Shown here piece by piece: positions 1 to 7,607 of a DNA stretch of 11,896 bases. Within the stretch, counting starts at the first letter, position 1, and every line of letters begins with the position of its first letter. Source of the stretch: an uncultured Bacteroidia bacterium (GTDB lineage: Bacteria > Bacteroidota > Bacteroidia > Bacteroidales > UBA932); assembly GCA_902767465.1 (NCBI GenBank), contig CACXHM010000011.1, positions 1-11,896 on the forward strand, given 5' to 3'. The position numbers and the translations under genes are program-made. Below the pieces are notes generated by a model. The model was given only the letters and a program-made list of their open reading frames with translations, had not been told where the DNA came from and did no database searches.

Positions 1-1
1 A

Positions 2-1186
2 GAGGATGTTACCACAAATGTGATGATTTTCTTTGCCGCCGCTTTCAACAACCTGTCTTCCGACATAAAGGCAAACCTGAAGACCATGCTTTCCTGCGCA
101 ACTCCCGAAAGGAACTCGCCATGCAAGTTGATTCTGGTAACCCATTTTTCGCCGGATGGCAGTCATTTCGGCACACCGGCAAAAGTGTATGTTGAGCAGG
201 CTTACAGGGAATCCTCAAGAGGTCTGGTCCGCGACACCGTTTATAGCACCGACGCCTCCAGTATCCTTGATCCCGATATCATGAAAGGAGCCCTTGCCGT
301 AGTCAAGGAACGTTTCCCCTCTGCAGATTTCGGGATGATAATGTCTTCGCACGGAACCGGGTGGCTGCCTCAGGGATATTATGGAGGATCGTCCACGACC
401 GTCCTGTTCGACTCACCCACCGGACACAAAAGGGTTCTCCCATTGTACAGGAGAAATTCGCAGGAAGGTCCGAGAGTTAAAACCTTCGGTGCGGAAGTGC
501 TGGTCCGGGACGGACAGCGATACTCCCAGGAAATGGACATCACCGCTCTTGCCCAGTCCATTCCCATGCACCTGAGCTATCTTTTGTTCGATGCCTGCCT
601 GATGGGCACCATTGAAGTTGCCTATGAGCTGCGCAACGTCACCGACAAGCTTGCAGCATCTCCTGCCGAGGTCCTTTCGTATGGATTCGACTACACCGCT
701 TCCACGGAGCTGGTGAGCAGGACTCCGTCCATAGAGAAATTCTGCGAGGCATATTTCAACATGTACAACAACAAGACGGGCATCAACCGTTCCGCCACCA
801 TCAGCGTAATCAATACTGGGCGACTTGATGAATTCGCCGCCTTATGCAGCGAACTATTTGCCAAATATCGCGGAAGCCTTTCCGCCCTTGGCATCGACAG
901 CGGCATCCAGCAGTATTACCGCTACGACAGCCACTGGTTCTATGATATTGAAGACATATTGAACAAAGCCGGCATCTCCTCCGAAGACAAGTCAAGGTTT
1001 GACGCCGCCCTTGATGCCTGTATAAGCTATAAGGCGGCGACACCGTCTTTCCTCAAGGGATCGGGGGGATTCGACATCGGAACATTCAGCGGCTTGAGCA
1101 TGTATCTGCCTTCGGCCGGTAATTCTTCCCTGAGCGGAAACTACAAAAGTCTCGCGTGGAACAAAGCGACAAATTTGGTGGAATAG
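2..1186 (+). CDS. Clostripain-family (peptidase C11) cysteine protease, 5' end outside the window
   Basis: The frame is open to the left edge, and residues before the first possible start (GTG at 20) already match the early C11 domain: NVMIFFAAAFNNLSS resembles the usual VYMAADNNLSS strand. I therefore treat this as partial, with a start and probable signal peptide upstream. The catalytic pair is visible: His in SSHGTGW (codon 350-352) and Cys in FDACLMG (codon 596-598). The family are caspase-fold (clan CD) proteases that often cleave after Arg or Lys and are usually exported in Bacteroidota. The body continues through a typical C11 helical region and ends in a short tail (LSMYLPSAGNSS). The -33 element of the rplY promoter lies in its last codons. 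Family assignment is sure; substrate is unknown. Confidence 0.9.
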   Translation, partial: EDVTTNVMIFFAAAFNNLSSDIKANLKTMLSCATPERNSPCKLILVTHFSPDGSHFGTPAKVYVEQAYRESSRGLVRDTVYSTDASSILDPDIMKGALAVVKERFPSADFGMIMSSHGTGWLPQGYYGGSSTTVLFDSPTGHKRVLPLYRRNSQEGPRVKTFGAEVLVRDGQRYSQEMDITALAQSIPMHLSYLLFDACLMGTIEVAYELRNVTDKLAASPAEVLSYGFDYTASTELVSRTPSIEKFCEAYFNMYNNKTGINRSATISVINTGRLDEFAALCSELFAKYRGSLSALGIDSGIQQYYRYDSHWFYDIEDILNKAGISSEDKSRFDAALDACISYKAATPSFLKGSGGFDIGTFSGLSMYLPSAGNSSLSGNYKSLAWNKATNLVE

Positions 1187-1205
1187 CCAAAAATTCATAT
1201 ATTTG
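1174..1205 (+). promoter_or_regulatory. Bacteroidota-type promoter of rplY-pth
   Basis: TTTG at 1174-1177, a 20-bp spacer, and TATATTTG at 1198-1205 give a full match to the TTTG-N19-21-TAnnTTTG consensus. Transcription should begin near 1211-1213, giving a leader of about 90 nt. The -33 box lies inside the end of the C11 protease gene, so rplY has its own promoter. Confidence 0.75.
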
Positions 1206-1220
1206 CGGCCGCATTTGTTA

Positions 1221-1271
1221 AAACCCCATAAGGGGCTTTGGTGCAATGGGATCCGGACCCGGTTTCCGGAT
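1221..1271 (+). promoter_or_regulatory. Two hairpins in the rplY leader
   Basis: CCCC-ATAA-GGGG (1224-1235, flanked by AAA and CTTT) is followed by ATCCGGA / TCCGGAT (1251-1257 and 1265-1271) around a 7-nt loop. Both lie downstream of the predicted start of transcription and upstream of the rplY ATG. They could be an autoregulatory leader of a ribosomal-protein gene. I do not recognise a named family, and short GC stems also arise by chance. Confidence 0.4.
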
Positions 1272-1300
1272 TGAGTAACACATTTTAAAACAAAGTTGAA

Positions 1301-1879
1301 ATGAAACATTTTGCTCTGAACGGTCAGACCCGTCAGGTTGGTAACAAGGCCACCATCAAGGCCTTCCGCAAAGAAGGGCTCGTCCCCTGCAATCTTTACG
1401 GACGCGGAATCGAGAACATTCTCTTCACCGTCAATGAAAAAGACCTCAAGGGTCTGCTTGAAACTCCCTATTCACACATCGTTGACCTGACCCTCGACGG
1501 AAAAGACAGCTGCACTGTCATTCTCCACGAGCTTCAGTTCCACCCTGTGAAAGACAACTGCCTGCACATCGATTTCCTTGCAGTTGACGACAAGAGGCCC
1601 ATCGCCATCGACGTTCCCGTCAGGTTCGAAGGACACGCCGTCGGTGTTCAGAAAGGTGGAAAATTCGTTCCCGTCGCCCGCAAGCTCCGCATCAGCGCAG
1701 TCATGGAGAATCTTCCCGACGATATCACCGTTGACATCAACAACCTCGACCTCGCCGGCAAAATCAAGGCCGCCGACATCAAGATTGACAACGTTTCAGT
1801 CCTTACAGACAAGGATTCGGTGCTCTGCTTCGTGAAGACCACCCGCAACGTGGACGCTTCGGCCGTTGCCGCCGAATAA
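1301..1879 (+). CDS. rplY: 50S ribosomal protein L25, long CTC form
   Basis: Binds 5S rRNA in the central protuberance of the 50S subunit. At 192 residues it is the long form: an N-terminal L25 beta-barrel (about 1-95, with RKEGLVPCNLYGRG near residues 24-37) followed by the TL5/CTC-type C-terminal domain (about 96-185, with PVRFEGHAVGVQKGG and a DLAGKIKAADI segment). The ATG at 1301 is preceded by an A-rich stretch without Shine-Dalgarno sequence, usual for this phylum. A consensus promoter and two leader hairpins lie upstream. pth begins 12 bp after the stop, a pairing of rplY and pth common in bacteria. Length and both domains appear intact. Confidence 0.97.
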   Translation: MKHFALNGQTRQVGNKATIKAFRKEGLVPCNLYGRGIENILFTVNEKDLKGLLETPYSHIVDLTLDGKDSCTVILHELQFHPVKDNCLHIDFLAVDDKRPIAIDVPVRFEGHAVGVQKGGKFVPVARKLRISAVMENLPDDITVDINNLDLAGKIKAADIKIDNVSVLTDKDSVLCFVKTTRNVDASAVAAE

Positions 1880-1891
1880 TCTCCTCCGTCC

Positions 1892-2470
1892 ATGGCAGGC
1901 GAGAGCTACCTTGTAGCAGGACTGGGCAACATCGGAAACGAGTATGCCCGAACCCGCCACAACATGGGTTTTATGGTATTGGATGCGTGGGTAAACGCAT
2001 CCGATACTTTTTTTGAAACCCGTCGTTATGGCGACGTTGCCGTGCTTTCAATAAAGGGAAGGAGCATCTATTTGCTGAAGCCCTCCACATATATGAACCT
2101 CAGCGGCAATGCCGTGAGGTATTATCTGAGCAAACTCCCTGTCACCATCGACAGGACAATCATAATCTGCGACGACATCAATCTTCCTTTCGGAACGCTC
2201 CGGATGCGCAAATCAGGCAGCGATGGAGGGCACAACGGGCTCAAGAATATTGCGGAAACATTGGAGACTACAGATTTTGCGCGAATACGGATGGGCGTAG
2301 GACATGATTTTGCACAAGGGGACCAGATCGACTACGTTCTCGGAGAACTTTCCTCGAGTGAAACGGAGCAAATGCCAGAGTTGTGCAACAGGGTCATACA
2401 GGGCATAAAAGACTGGATTTTCCTCGGTGCAGAGCGCGCTATGAACGTTTTAAATGTTAAAAAGGGCTAA
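1892..2470 (+). CDS. pth: Peptidyl-tRNA hydrolase
   Basis: Cleaves the ester bond of peptidyl-tRNAs that drop off the ribosome and so recycles tRNA in the cytoplasm. All Pth signatures are present in 192 residues: GLGNIGNEYARTRHNMG with Asn13 and catalytic His23, KPSTYMNLSG with Asn69, CDDINLPFG with the conserved Asp pair at 94-95, and SDGGHNGLKNI with Asn115. The ATG at 1892 follows the rplY stop by 12 bp with no room for a promoter, so the two should be cotranscribed. The next gene has its own promoter just downstream. Confidence 0.97.
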   Translation: MAGESYLVAGLGNIGNEYARTRHNMGFMVLDAWVNASDTFFETRRYGDVAVLSIKGRSIYLLKPSTYMNLSGNAVRYYLSKLPVTIDRTIIICDDINLPFGTLRMRKSGSDGGHNGLKNIAETLETTDFARIRMGVGHDFAQGDQIDYVLGELSSSETEQMPELCNRVIQGIKDWIFLGAERAMNVLNVKKG

Positions 2471-2493
2471 AAAGTCATTTTTTTCAAAAAAAC

Positions 2494-2525
2494 TTTGCAA
2501 ATCTTTAACTAATTGACTATCTTGC
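2494..2525 (+). promoter_or_regulatory. Probable promoter of the Hc1-like gene
   Basis: TTTG at 2494-2497, a 20-bp spacer and TATCTTGC at 2518-2525. The -7 box looks like TATCTTTG with one T missing, so the match is imperfect. It would give a leader of about 55 nt that is very A-rich before the ATG at 2586, as expected for a highly expressed Bacteroidota gene. Confidence 0.5.
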
Positions 2526-2585
2526 CGCAAACTATCGAAAATCACATAACAGTACTATTTTATAAACCTTAAAAAAAACAAAAAA

Positions 2586-2762
2586 ATGAAAAAGCTCGTT
2601 GAAAAAATCGCTGCTGAAATCGCCGACTTCCAGGCAAATGCAGAGGCTCAGGTTGTTAAGGGAAACAAGGCCGCCGGTGCACGTGCCCGTAAGGCTGCTC
2701 TCAACCTTATGAAGGACCTCAAAGAGTTCCGCAAAGTCTCTGTTGAGGAAGCAAAGAAATAA
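2586..2762 (+). CDS. Histone H1-like (Hc1-family) DNA-binding protein
   Basis: A 58-residue, lysine-rich protein beginning MKKLVEKIAAEIADF, with a central GNKAAGARARKAALNLMKDL segment and the end FRKVSVEEAKK. This is the short Hc1-like histone family common in Bacteroidota, in which a near-identical ARARKAxLxLxK...FRKVSVEE pattern recurs. It is expected to be a small helical nucleoid protein that binds or compacts DNA. The ATG sits in a run of A residues, typical of strong initiation here. It has its own promoter and a strong terminator (2852-2874), so it is a single-gene unit. Family assignment is confident; the role in the cell is inferred from the family. Confidence 0.92.
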   Translation: MKKLVEKIAAEIADFQANAEAQVVKGNKAAGARARKAALNLMKDLKEFRKVSVEEAKK

Positions 2763-2779
2763 TTTGATATTTATCAAAT
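2762..2779 (+). other. AT-rich hairpin at the Hc1 stop codon
   Basis: ATTTGATA (2762-2769) and TATCAAAT (2772-2779) form an 8-bp inverted repeat with almost no loop, starting at the last base of the stop codon. It may protect the mRNA 3' end or help termination. It is weak and has no T tract. Confidence 0.35.
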
Positions 2780-2851
2780 AATTATGCAACGTATCTGAAA
2801 CCATCTGCATCTATATTGCAGGTTTAGGTTTTAGTACACGTCTAAGGGTCG

Positions 2852-2880
2852 AGGGCCGTGAGGCTGGCGGCCCTTTGCTT
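2852..2880 (+). terminator. Rho-independent terminator after the Hc1-like gene
   Basis: AGGGCCG (2852-2858) pairs with CGGCCCT (2868-2874) around a 9-nt loop, followed by a T-rich tail (TTGCTTTTTG). This is the best terminator in the window. Its tail contains the -33 box of the next promoter. Confidence 0.8.
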
Positions 2881-2904
2881 TTTGTGCTCTTTTTGCTATC
2901 TTTA
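2874..2904 (+). promoter_or_regulatory. Promoter of the M6-like protease operon, close to the start codon
   Basis: TTTG at 2874-2877, a 19-bp spacer and TATCTTTA at 2897-2904, one mismatch from TAnnTTTG. The ATG of the next gene is at 2910, so transcription would start at or within a few bases of it. The -33 box overlaps the 3' arm and tail of the preceding terminator. Confidence 0.65.
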
Positions 2905-2909
2905 GGGCG

Positions 2910-4616
2910 ATGAAACCAGCCGTGCCCATATTCCTTGCAGTGGCCCTTACCTTTGCTGCAAGCCCCTTTGCAAAGGGGCAGGAGGAGCATCGTGCAATTG
3001 TGGTCCCGGTCAGTTTTCAGGATTGTGCCATATCTGTTTCCACATCCAGGCTCGACAGCCTTCTGGTCAGGTTGTCGGATTACTACAACGCGCAGTTTCT
3101 CGGCAGGAAGAATTTCATTTTCAATCTTGGTCCGACGGCAGTTCTCGAAAACAGTTTTTCATACTACGGAGCAAACACTTTCGACAAGCGCGACGCAAAG
3201 GCCGAAGAAATGGCTCGCGCCGCATGCAGCCAGATTAACTCCCAGGTAGATTTTTCGATATACGACAATAGCGATGACGGCAATGTCAACGACATCATTT
3301 TCGTAGTCGCAGGCATGAACGAAGTTGCAGCCCAGGACCAGAACCGCTTCTGGCCCCAGTACATCACTACCGACGGAAAATTCACTATAGACCGCAAAAC
3401 GCTTTCGGGCTTTGCCGTGGTCACCGAATACTCCACCCGGGACAGCACCCTGACAGGGATAGGTCATTATGCACACGAATTCGGGCATATTCTGGGGTTG
3501 AAAGACATGTACGATACCGATGGGGACAGCAGCGGAGGATACTGCCGGGGGTTACAGTGTACTTCGCTGATGGACCTGGGTATGAACAACGACAGCCTGA
3601 ACACTCCGCCCAATCTGAACGCTATTGAACGGGACATGCTTGGCGCCGGGTGGTGCGAAATAATCGACGATACCGGAGACTTCACCCTCGAACCCATTCA
3701 CCAGCAAGGCCATTACTGCTTGCTTCCGTGCAAAGAGGAAGGAAAGTTCTACCTCCTGGAAAACCGTATTGCAGATGGTTACGACAGGCACATCGGAGGG
3801 GAAGGCATGCTCGTGTACAAAATCGACAGATCTTCCGACGATGCCGGGTATTCAACCTACTTTCAGAGGACCTTAAGCGCTTTGGAAAGATGGAAGGAGA
3901 ACCAAGTCAACTGCAATCCTGAGTATCCCTGTGCCAATCTGATTCGGGCAGTTGATGACCCCGAGGACTTCTCAAAGGTTTTCTGGCCGCAGGAAGGAGC
4001 CGACAGTTTCAGCCATGGGACGGTCTCTGTGACCAAGATAAAACACCTGCCTGGCGGAAACATCTCCTTTAAGGTGGTGGAACCTGTAAAAATCAATGCA
4101 GTAACTGTTTTCCAAAGCAGCGCGATTGTAATCTGGACGATATCCCCCGACCTTGGACCGATTGACAGCGTAAAGCTGGTCTGGTCCAACAACGGAGTTC
4201 CCGTAGGATCGTCCCACGGGAAATCACTTGGCAGCGGAAGATTCAGTCATATCATAAAAGGACTCAGTCCGCGCACCGAATACTCCGTTACCGCCAGCGC
4301 ATATCTGTCCGGAGGCGCCATATATAGTGCCACTGACAGCTTCGTTACACGTATCCACCGCGAAGGTATCTTCCGTTTCATTTATCTTGCAGATGTCCCG
4401 AGAAACCCGGACGGGAGTTTTCCTCCCGGAACGAAGATTCCGTTGGAAGTATATAATTCCGTGAATGAAGAAGTGAACTGGACATTCAACGGCAGTCCTG
4501 TCTCGGTCGGAGAAGACGGCCTCTGGGCCATCCCTGGAAGCGGGATTCTCAAAGCAGAAGTTACCACATCGAATGGGAGCACGGAAATAATAGTCAAAGA
4601 ACTGATGGTAAGATGA
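2910..4616 (+). CDS. Secreted M6-like zinc metalloprotease with C-terminal fibronectin-type region
   Basis: Predicted exported peptidase of 568 residues. A signal peptide (MKPAVPIFLAVALTFAASPFAKG) is followed by a catalytic region. The motif HEFGHILGLKD supplies His189, Glu190, His193 and Asp199, the HExxHxxGxxD pattern of M6 (immune inhibitor A-like) peptidases. SLMDLGMNN (219-227) is the likely Met-turn, and FYLLENR with GEGMLVYKID (280-306) matches the conserved M6 stretch after the active site. Residues about 395-480 look like a fibronectin type III domain (LSPRTEYSVTASAYL), and 485-568 form another beta-rich module. The start is fixed by the signal peptide. The gene overlaps the next by 4 bp (ATGA), so the two are translationally coupled. 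Family confidence is high; substrate is unknown. Confidence 0.88.
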   Translation: MKPAVPIFLAVALTFAASPFAKGQEEHRAIVVPVSFQDCAISVSTSRLDSLLVRLSDYYNAQFLGRKNFIFNLGPTAVLENSFSYYGANTFDKRDAKAEEMARAACSQINSQVDFSIYDNSDDGNVNDIIFVVAGMNEVAAQDQNRFWPQYITTDGKFTIDRKTLSGFAVVTEYSTRDSTLTGIGHYAHEFGHILGLKDMYDTDGDSSGGYCRGLQCTSLMDLGMNNDSLNTPPNLNAIERDMLGAGWCEIIDDTGDFTLEPIHQQGHYCLLPCKEEGKFYLLENRIADGYDRHIGGEGMLVYKIDRSSDDAGYSTYFQRTLSALERWKENQVNCNPEYPCANLIRAVDDPEDFSKVFWPQEGADSFSHGTVSVTKIKHLPGGNISFKVVEPVKINAVTVFQSSAIVIWTISPDLGPIDSVKLVWSNNGVPVGSSHGKSLGSGRFSHIIKGLSPRTEYSVTASAYLSGGAIYSATDSFVTRIHREGIFRFIYLADVPRNPDGSFPPGTKIPLEVYNSVNEEVNWTFNGSPVSVGEDGLWAIPGSGILKAEVTTSNGSTEIIVKELMVR

Positions 4617-5014
4617 AAAAAGTGCTGATCATACTCTTCGCTTCTCTCCTGATGCTCACGGCATGCAGGCAAGAGCATCTTTCCGACAGTTTCATGCTGA
4701 ACGGCGACGTACGGATAGAGATAAAAGGGTTCGTCACTTTTGCCTACGATTCCCTGCACTGCCAAAAAGCCTTCAACCGCGAAAGGAGAGAATTCCGCGT
4801 CCACACCGACAATGTTTCCGATTTCTTCTCCCTGAAACTCGACGCCATACCTTCGGAGGCCGGCCAGAAAGTTTCCGGCACTGCAACCTGGACCACCAGA
4901 CAGAATATCCATAGCAAACGCACCAGTTTCGAGGTCTTGAAACTCGAAGACAGAAAGGTTTGGCTATGGTCAGGCACCAATCGCATTGCAGCAGTGGTCG
5001 AAATTCTGGATTAA
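4613..5014 (+). CDS. Small lipoprotein coupled to the M6-like protease
   Basis: A 133-residue protein with a clear lipoprotein signal peptide: MKKVLIILFASLLMLTAC, lipobox LTAC and lipidated Cys18. The mature part has alternating hydrophobic and polar residues, suggesting a beta-sandwich, and I do not recognise its family. Its ATG overlaps the stop of the protease gene (ATGA), a very tight link that suggests a joint role, for example anchoring, inhibiting or chaperoning the secreted protease. That role is inference from position only. The tpiA promoter begins directly after its stop codon. Confidence 0.8.
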   Translation: MKKVLIILFASLLMLTACRQEHLSDSFMLNGDVRIEIKGFVTFAYDSLHCQKAFNRERREFRVHTDNVSDFFSLKLDAIPSEAGQKVSGTATWTTRQNIHSKRTSFEVLKLEDRKVWLWSGTNRIAAVVEILD

Positions 5015-5036
5015 ACGCAATTATTTGTTATCTTTG
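5005..5036 (+). promoter_or_regulatory. Promoter of the tpiA-tyrS-rbfA operon
   Basis: TATCTTTG at 5029-5036 is a perfect -7 element. TCTG at 5005-5008, one mismatch from TTTG, lies 20 bp upstream. The resulting leader before the tpiA ATG is about 100 nt. Confidence 0.75.
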
Positions 5037-5047
5037 TCTTCCCGTTT

Positions 5048-5108
5048 TCGGACATTCCGAAGCATCCACCCGTATATGGTTGCGAAGCAACGTGAAGGAA
5101 TATCGGAA
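5048..5108 (+). promoter_or_regulatory. tpiA leader with alternative stems
   Basis: TCGGA-CAT-TCCGA (5048-5060) and GTTGC-GAA-GCAAC (5079-5091) can form hairpins. TTCCGA (5055-5060) can instead pair with TCGGAA (5103-5108), which would exclude the first hairpin. This suggests possible leader folding, but the stems are short and no known riboswitch is recognised. Confidence 0.3.
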
Positions 5109-5142
5109 AACCGGTAAAAAGAAACAACTAACAAAAAATACA

Positions 5143-5898
5143 ATGAGAAAGAAAATTGTTGCAGGAAACTGGAAGATGAACACCACGGTTCCTGAAGGCG
5201 TACAACTCGCAAAGGAAGTAGTAGAAAAATCTAAAGAAGTCCCCGCTGAAGTCGGCCTCATAGTAGCCACTCCGTTCACTCACCTCTGCCCCGTAGCGGA
5301 AGTGCTCAATGGCACCCGTGTGGAACTCTCCGCACAAAACTGCGCCGACAAGGAAAAAGGTGCATATACAGGTGAAGTTTCGGTCGGCATGATCTGCTCT
5401 ACCGGAGCACAGTGGACCATCCTCGGACACTCCGAGCGCCGTCAGTACTACGGAGAGACCGATGCCAAACTCGTGGAGAAGGTTAAACTCGCACTTGCAG
5501 CAGGTTTGAAGGTTATCCTCTGCGTAGGTGAAAACCTCGATGAGCGTGAAGCCGGCAAGCATTTCGACGTGGTGAAGGCCCAGACCGAAAACGTGCTGTT
5601 CAACTTCAGCGCCGAAGACATGAAGAACATCGTGGTGGCATACGAACCGGTTTGGGCAATCGGAACCGGCAAGACCGCAACCGCAGAGCAGGCACAGGAA
5701 ATCCATGCCTGCATCCGCAAGGTGCTTGAAGGCAAGTTCGGAAAGCAGGTTGCAGAAGACACCACAATCCTTTACGGAGGCAGCTGCAAACCTTCTAACG
5801 CAAAGGAGCTCTTTGCCCAGCCCGACATTGACGGCGGCCTCATCGGCGGAGCAGCACTCAAGGCCGAAGATTTCATAGGAATTGCTCTGTCATTCTAA
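5143..5898 (+). CDS. tpiA: Triosephosphate isomerase
   Basis: Interconverts dihydroxyacetone phosphate and glyceraldehyde 3-phosphate in glycolysis and gluconeogenesis. The 251 residues cover a complete TIM barrel. Visible are AGNWKMN with Asn9 and Lys11, GHSERR with His96, the catalytic glutamate in AYEPVWAIGTG (Glu168), the mobile phosphate-gripping loop after it, and YGGS and GLIGGAAL phosphate-binding segments. The frame extends upstream to 4960, but the perfect -7 box at 5029 and homology starting at MRKKIVAGNW favour the ATG at 5143. It heads a tight operon: tyrS starts 4 bp after the stop. Confidence 0.97.
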   Translation: MRKKIVAGNWKMNTTVPEGVQLAKEVVEKSKEVPAEVGLIVATPFTHLCPVAEVLNGTRVELSAQNCADKEKGAYTGEVSVGMICSTGAQWTILGHSERRQYYGETDAKLVEKVKLALAAGLKVILCVGENLDEREAGKHFDVVKAQTENVLFNFSAEDMKNIVVAYEPVWAIGTGKTATAEQAQEIHACIRKVLEGKFGKQVAEDTTILYGGSCKPSNAKELFAQPDIDGGLIGGAALKAEDFIGIALSF

Positions 5899-5902
5899 TA
5901 TA

Positions 5903-7192
5903 ATGAAGAACTTTGTAGAAGAACTGAAGTGGCGGGGGATGATACACGACATCACCCCCGGTACCGAGGAAGCCCTGAAAAAGGGGCAGATGTCGGCCTA
6001 TGTAGGAATCGACCCCACCGGAGACTCCCTGCACATCGGACATCTTGTGAGCATAATGATACTCAAGCACTTCCAGGCATGTGGCAACAAACCGTTCGCA
6101 CTTGTGGGAGGCGCAACGGGCATGATAGGCGACCCCTCGATGAAGAGCGCGGAGCGCAATCTTCTCGACGAGCAGACCCTCGCCCATAACGTTGCCTGCA
6201 TAAAGGCCCAGCTCGGCAAGTTCCTGGATTTCGAATCGGATGCCCCCAACAAAGCGGAACTGGTGAACAACTACGACTGGATGAAGGACTACACCTTTAT
6301 CAACTTTACACGCGACATCGGCAAGCTCATCACCGTCAACTACATGATGAGCAAGGATTCCGTGAAGAAACGCCTCAGCCGCGACTCCTCCGAGGGCATG
6401 TCCTTCACCGAATTCACCTACCAGCTGCTCCAGGGCTATGACTTCCTGTATCTCTACGAACACAGGGACGTGCACCTGCAACTCGGCGGGGCCGACCAGT
6501 GGGGAAACATCACCACCGGCACCGAACTCATCCGCCGCGTGCTCGGGAAGGAAGCCCACGGACTCACCTGCCCCCTCATCACCAAGGCTGACGGCGGCAA
6601 GTTCGGCAAAACCGAAAAAGGGAACATCTGGCTTGACGCAGAACGCACCAGCCCCTATCAGTTCTACCAGTTCTGGCTGAATGTGAGCGATGAAGATGCC
6701 GAACGCTATATCAAGATCTTCACCATGCTCGACCGCGAGACCATTGAGGCCGCAATTGAAGAACATCACGCCGATCCCGGCAGAAGAGTACTTCAAAAGC
6801 TTCTGGCAAAAGAAGTTACGGTAATGGTTCACGGCGAAGAGGAATACAGCAAGGCTGTTTCAGCATCGCAGATGCTCTTCGGAAAGAGTACTTCCGAAGA
6901 CCTCCGCAAGCTTGATGAGCGCACCTTCCTCGACGTGTTCAACGGGGTTCCCACTTTCGAGATCTCCCGCGAAACACTTCCCTGCGGCATTCTGGACTTC
7001 CTTGCGGTGCACACTGCAGTGTTCCCTTCCAAGGGAGAAGCCCGCAAGATGATCCAGGGCAACGGCTTCAGCCTGAACAAAGACAAGTACACCGACATAG
7101 GCGGCCAGGTGGGCGAAGCCGACATCATCGACGGCAAATACATCCTCGCCCAGAAAGGAAAGAAGGATTATTATATTATAAAGGTAAAATAA
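5903..7192 (+). CDS. tyrS: Tyrosyl-tRNA synthetase
   Basis: Class I synthetase that attaches tyrosine to tRNA-Tyr. The 429 residues include the HIGH motif (HIGH, 44-47), the tyrosine-binding region with GGADQWGNITTG (195-206), the second signature KFGKT (233-237, Thr in place of the usual final Ser of KFGKS) and a C-terminal S4-like RNA-binding domain from about 355. The ATG at 5903 is chosen because homology starts at MKNFVEELKWRG; an upstream in-frame ATG at 5882 overlaps tpiA. The stop TAA (7190-7192) directly abuts the rbfA ATG. Confidence 0.96.
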   Translation: MKNFVEELKWRGMIHDITPGTEEALKKGQMSAYVGIDPTGDSLHIGHLVSIMILKHFQACGNKPFALVGGATGMIGDPSMKSAERNLLDEQTLAHNVACIKAQLGKFLDFESDAPNKAELVNNYDWMKDYTFINFTRDIGKLITVNYMMSKDSVKKRLSRDSSEGMSFTEFTYQLLQGYDFLYLYEHRDVHLQLGGADQWGNITTGTELIRRVLGKEAHGLTCPLITKADGGKFGKTEKGNIWLDAERTSPYQFYQFWLNVSDEDAERYIKIFTMLDRETIEAAIEEHHADPGRRVLQKLLAKEVTVMVHGEEEYSKAVSASQMLFGKSTSEDLRKLDERTFLDVFNGVPTFEISRETLPCGILDFLAVHTAVFPSKGEARKMIQGNGFSLNKDKYTDIGGQVGEADIIDGKYILAQKGKKDYYIIKVK

Positions 7193-7540
7193 ATGGACAA
7201 GGCACCCTCCACCAGGCAGCTGAAAGTTGCCCGTGAAATACAGAAAGACCTCGCGGAAATCATCCGCAGCAAGGGCATGGCCGCCTGGGGAGGAGCCATG
7301 GTCACCATCTCCGAAGTACGCATCAGCCCCGACCTTTCCGTTGCGAAAGTCTATGCGAGCATATTCCCCTCCGAGAAACAGTCCGAGGTGATGGGCATGC
7401 TGGACGACGCCAACCGGACGCTGCGCGGAGAGCTTGGCCGCAAGGTGGGAAGGCAGCTTCGGATCGTCCCGGAACTGGTCTTTTACCTCGACACTTCCAT
7501 CGACTACGCCGAGCACATCGACGAGCTGCTGAAGAAGTGA
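7193..7540 (+). CDS. rbfA: Ribosome-binding factor A
   Basis: Assembly factor for the 30S subunit that binds near helix 1 of 16S rRNA and helps 5'-end maturation. The 115 residues show the RbfA KH-like fold pattern: STRQLKVAREIQKDLAEII at the N-terminus, TISEVRISPDLSVAKVYASIF in the middle, and LGRKVGRQLRIVPELVFYLD near the end. It starts immediately after the tyrS stop and should be translated by coupling. It is the last conserved core gene before the Rhs array. Confidence 0.95.
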   Translation: MDKAPSTRQLKVAREIQKDLAEIIRSKGMAAWGGAMVTISEVRISPDLSVAKVYASIFPSEKQSEVMGMLDDANRTLRGELGRKVGRQLRIVPELVFYLDTSIDYAEHIDELLKK

Positions 7541-7575
7541 TGCTCCGGAACCACCTTTCTGTGTAGACATAATTT

Positions 7576-7607
7576 ATTGACAATCAAAAGATTATTTCTT
7601 ACCTTTG
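7576..7607 (+). promoter_or_regulatory. Promoter at the start of the Rhs region
   Basis: TACCTTTG at 7600-7607 is a perfect -7 match. ATTG at 7576-7579 (3 of 4 to TTTG) lies 20 bp upstream. It would drive the short signal-peptide ORF at 7629 and possibly the Rhs-toxin gene behind it. The -7 box is at the centre of a 38-bp dyad. Confidence 0.7.

Noticed and set aside
1224..1239. CCCC-ATAA-GGGG hairpin as terminator of the C11 protease gene
   Set aside because: It lies downstream of the rplY promoter, the stem is only 4 bp and the T tract is three bases, so a leader element is as likely.
2532..2810. 92-codon frame on the - strand
   Set aside because: It is antisense to the 58-residue Hc1-like gene, which has clear family identity and its own promoter and terminator.
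4382..4912. 176-codon open frame on the - strand
   Set aside because: It runs opposite the end of the M6-like protease and the lipoprotein gene, both supported by signal peptides and motifs.
4960..5142. Longer N-terminus for triosephosphate isomerase
   Set aside because: The extension overlaps the lipoprotein gene and lies partly upstream of the perfect -7 box at 5029; family homology starts at 5143.
5873..6832. 319-codon open frame on the - strand
   Set aside because: It is fully antisense to tpiA's end and tyrS, which have complete family motifs. The translation is low-complexity and repetitive with no domain pattern, a codon-bias shadow.
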